From: Lucifuga dentata
Lineage: Eukaryota; Chordata; Actinopteri; Ophidiiformes; Bythitidae
Assembly: GCA_014773175.1 (NCBI GenBank)
Contig: VXCM01001382.1
Span: forward strand, 1 to 64,000
Reading direction: 5' to 3'
Length of the DNA: 64,000 nt
Position 1 is the stretch's first letter, and every line of letters starts with the position of its first letter. The notes under the pieces are model-generated. The model ran no database searches, was not told the DNA's origin, and saw only the letters and a program-made list of their open reading frames with translations. Below, in pieces: positions 63,000-64,000 of this stretch. Position numbers and translations under genes: made by a program.

Positions 63000-64000
63000 A
63001 GCCGACAGATTAGATTTGTATTAATATTCACCATTACAGCAGGAATTAAACAATCAGTCCACGGCCTGCTGTTAGACTTTCAGCTGTATATTAATGCAGT
63101 CTATATCCACAAAGATCGTATGGAGAATAAACTGAAGCCAATAAAACATACATGAAAACTTAGTGAGGTCACACAACGTGGTTCCAATTTCAAGAGTCAA
63201 AATCGTTTGAAAAGAAAGTATTGTTCCGTGACCTTTGTGACTATGTCCACAGGAAAGCATTTTTTCTAAAGACAAGGCGCCTGTTACTCTCAACGTGGGA
63301 TGAATTAATCCCTTTGTAATTTAAACCTTATTGTTTAATTATCACAAATAAAATTTATCTTTTCAAAATTAGTTGTTATACGGGTGAGATCCAGGGATAA
63401 AGCGATGAAAAAGTATTCAATGTAACCAGACGGGTGTGTAAAATTATCACCACATAACTTATGTCGGTGTTTATTATCAAATCCTTCAACGAGATTTGTT
63501 AACAGGAACGCGAAGTTCAGTTTGACGCCTGCAAGTAAATTCAGTCCCGACATTTTAATCAGTCTTAACCTGCGAAGAAAAGTTTTTGTGTTGCCTCCTG
63601 AGAGAAGATTTCGGACCCTGATGCCTCCATAACGCACTGGGTCTCAAAACTCCTGAATAAATCCCTCAAATTATAACAGTAAAATTCAATCGGAGTATCC
63701 TTTAAAAAAAACTCGAATGGAAGTACTTCGACTCCTGTTGTGTTAAACACGTGGAGAGAAACTTATTCCCTTCTCGCTTTTTGTTTCTATTGTAGAAATT
63801 AAAAGCGAAAACTACTTTAATGATGATTTTAAACAGGGGTTAATAGAAGTTTGGCGTTTAAGACTTCAGTGGAGAGAATCAAAGTCACAATGAAACGACT
63901 TCAAATGGATAACTCCATAATGCCCTATAATACTCTATTATATTATTCGGTTTTGTTGGGAGTTTCACGAGCAATAACCAATAAGAGTTGAAGTACAGTT
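63000..64000. other. Microsatellite-free 1-kb end region
   Basis: There are no dinucleotide repeats here, in contrast to the rest of the window. Scattered CpGs are present (63240-63300, 63380-63560, 63620-63740). It could be near a regulatory element or an untranslated exon, but I find no splice-site pair or TATA arrangement that decides it. Confidence 0.3.

Larger units (their letters stand above)
30397..64000 (-). other. Sequence 5' of the foxp4 start codon (intron 1 and/or upstream DNA)
   Basis: Only 30397-30405 is clearly exonic (5' UTR). The following 33.6 kb has no recognised coding sequence on either strand. FOXP genes commonly have long 5' introns with untranslated first exons, so this is probably intron 1, but I cannot locate a first exon, promoter or neighbouring gene. 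Microsatellites thin out towards the right; about 62.8-64.0 kb is nearly free of them. The stretches 33.0-34.6, 35.0-35.6, 36.3-37.0, 37.2-38.1, 40.0-41.0, 41.3-44.5, 45.5-46.2, 47.5-47.9, 48.1-49.1, 53.0-53.5, 53.6-54.4, 56.1-57.5, 58.1-58.9 and 59.3-61.8 kb hold nothing I can identify beyond short simple repeats. Confidence 0.7.

Overview
This is vertebrate chromosomal DNA, almost certainly from a ray-finned (probably percomorph) fish. The window is dominated by very dense (CA/GT)n and (GA/CT)n microsatellites, typical fish DNA-transposon remnants and long non-coding stretches. Only three protein-coding segments can be supported. All lie on the minus strand and join in frame into the amino terminus of one gene, the forkhead transcription factor foxp4.

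Gene layout (minus strand, so read from high to low coordinates). The first coding exon lies at 30226-30405 and begins with [12 protein letters not shown] 90-nt exon lies at 11979-12068 ([12 protein letters not shown]...) and a 123-nt exon at 37-159 ([11 protein letters not shown]...[11 protein letters not shown]). All three junctions are phase 0 with GT/AG splice sites, giving residues 1-128. The gene runs off the left edge, so the zinc finger, leucine zipper and forkhead domain are not in the window. The introns are about 18.2 kb and 11.8 kb. Everything from 30.4 to 64 kb is 5' of the start codon: intron 1, possible untranslated exons, and perhaps flanking DNA. I could not place a promoter or a non-coding exon there.

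Mobile elements. A palindromic-ended TTAA-flanked family has three copies (1.5, 8.5 and 18.5 kb). A different short TTAA element abuts the second copy (9.0 kb). A roughly 0.8-kb element with TATACTCGAGTATAAGC ends is present in two inverted copies (10.4 and 17.5 kb). There is also a truncated non-LTR retrotransposon tail (6.2-6.5 kb) and a diverged copy of a common fish repeat (46.95-47.48 kb).

Possible regulatory DNA. Several AT-rich, homeobox-motif-rich or CpG-retaining blocks without microsatellites look like conserved non-coding elements (about 2.6-3.25, 7.6-7.75, 10.1-10.25, 38.5-39.4, 50.3-50.55, 51.5-51.8 and 61.9-62.3 kb). Conservation cannot be tested from one sequence.

Assembly quality. 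There are two long N gaps and about 35 isolated single Ns. Many single Ns sit between exact 62-66-bp direct repeats. These look like unmerged contig overlaps, not biology, and one falsely duplicates the end of the first coding exon.

The most interesting signal is the setting of the 90-nt in-frame exon. It is enclosed by several layers of complementary inverted sequence: a close (UG)n/(CA)n pair in the transcript, and farther out inverted transposon copies. This could favour skipping or circularisation of the exon.
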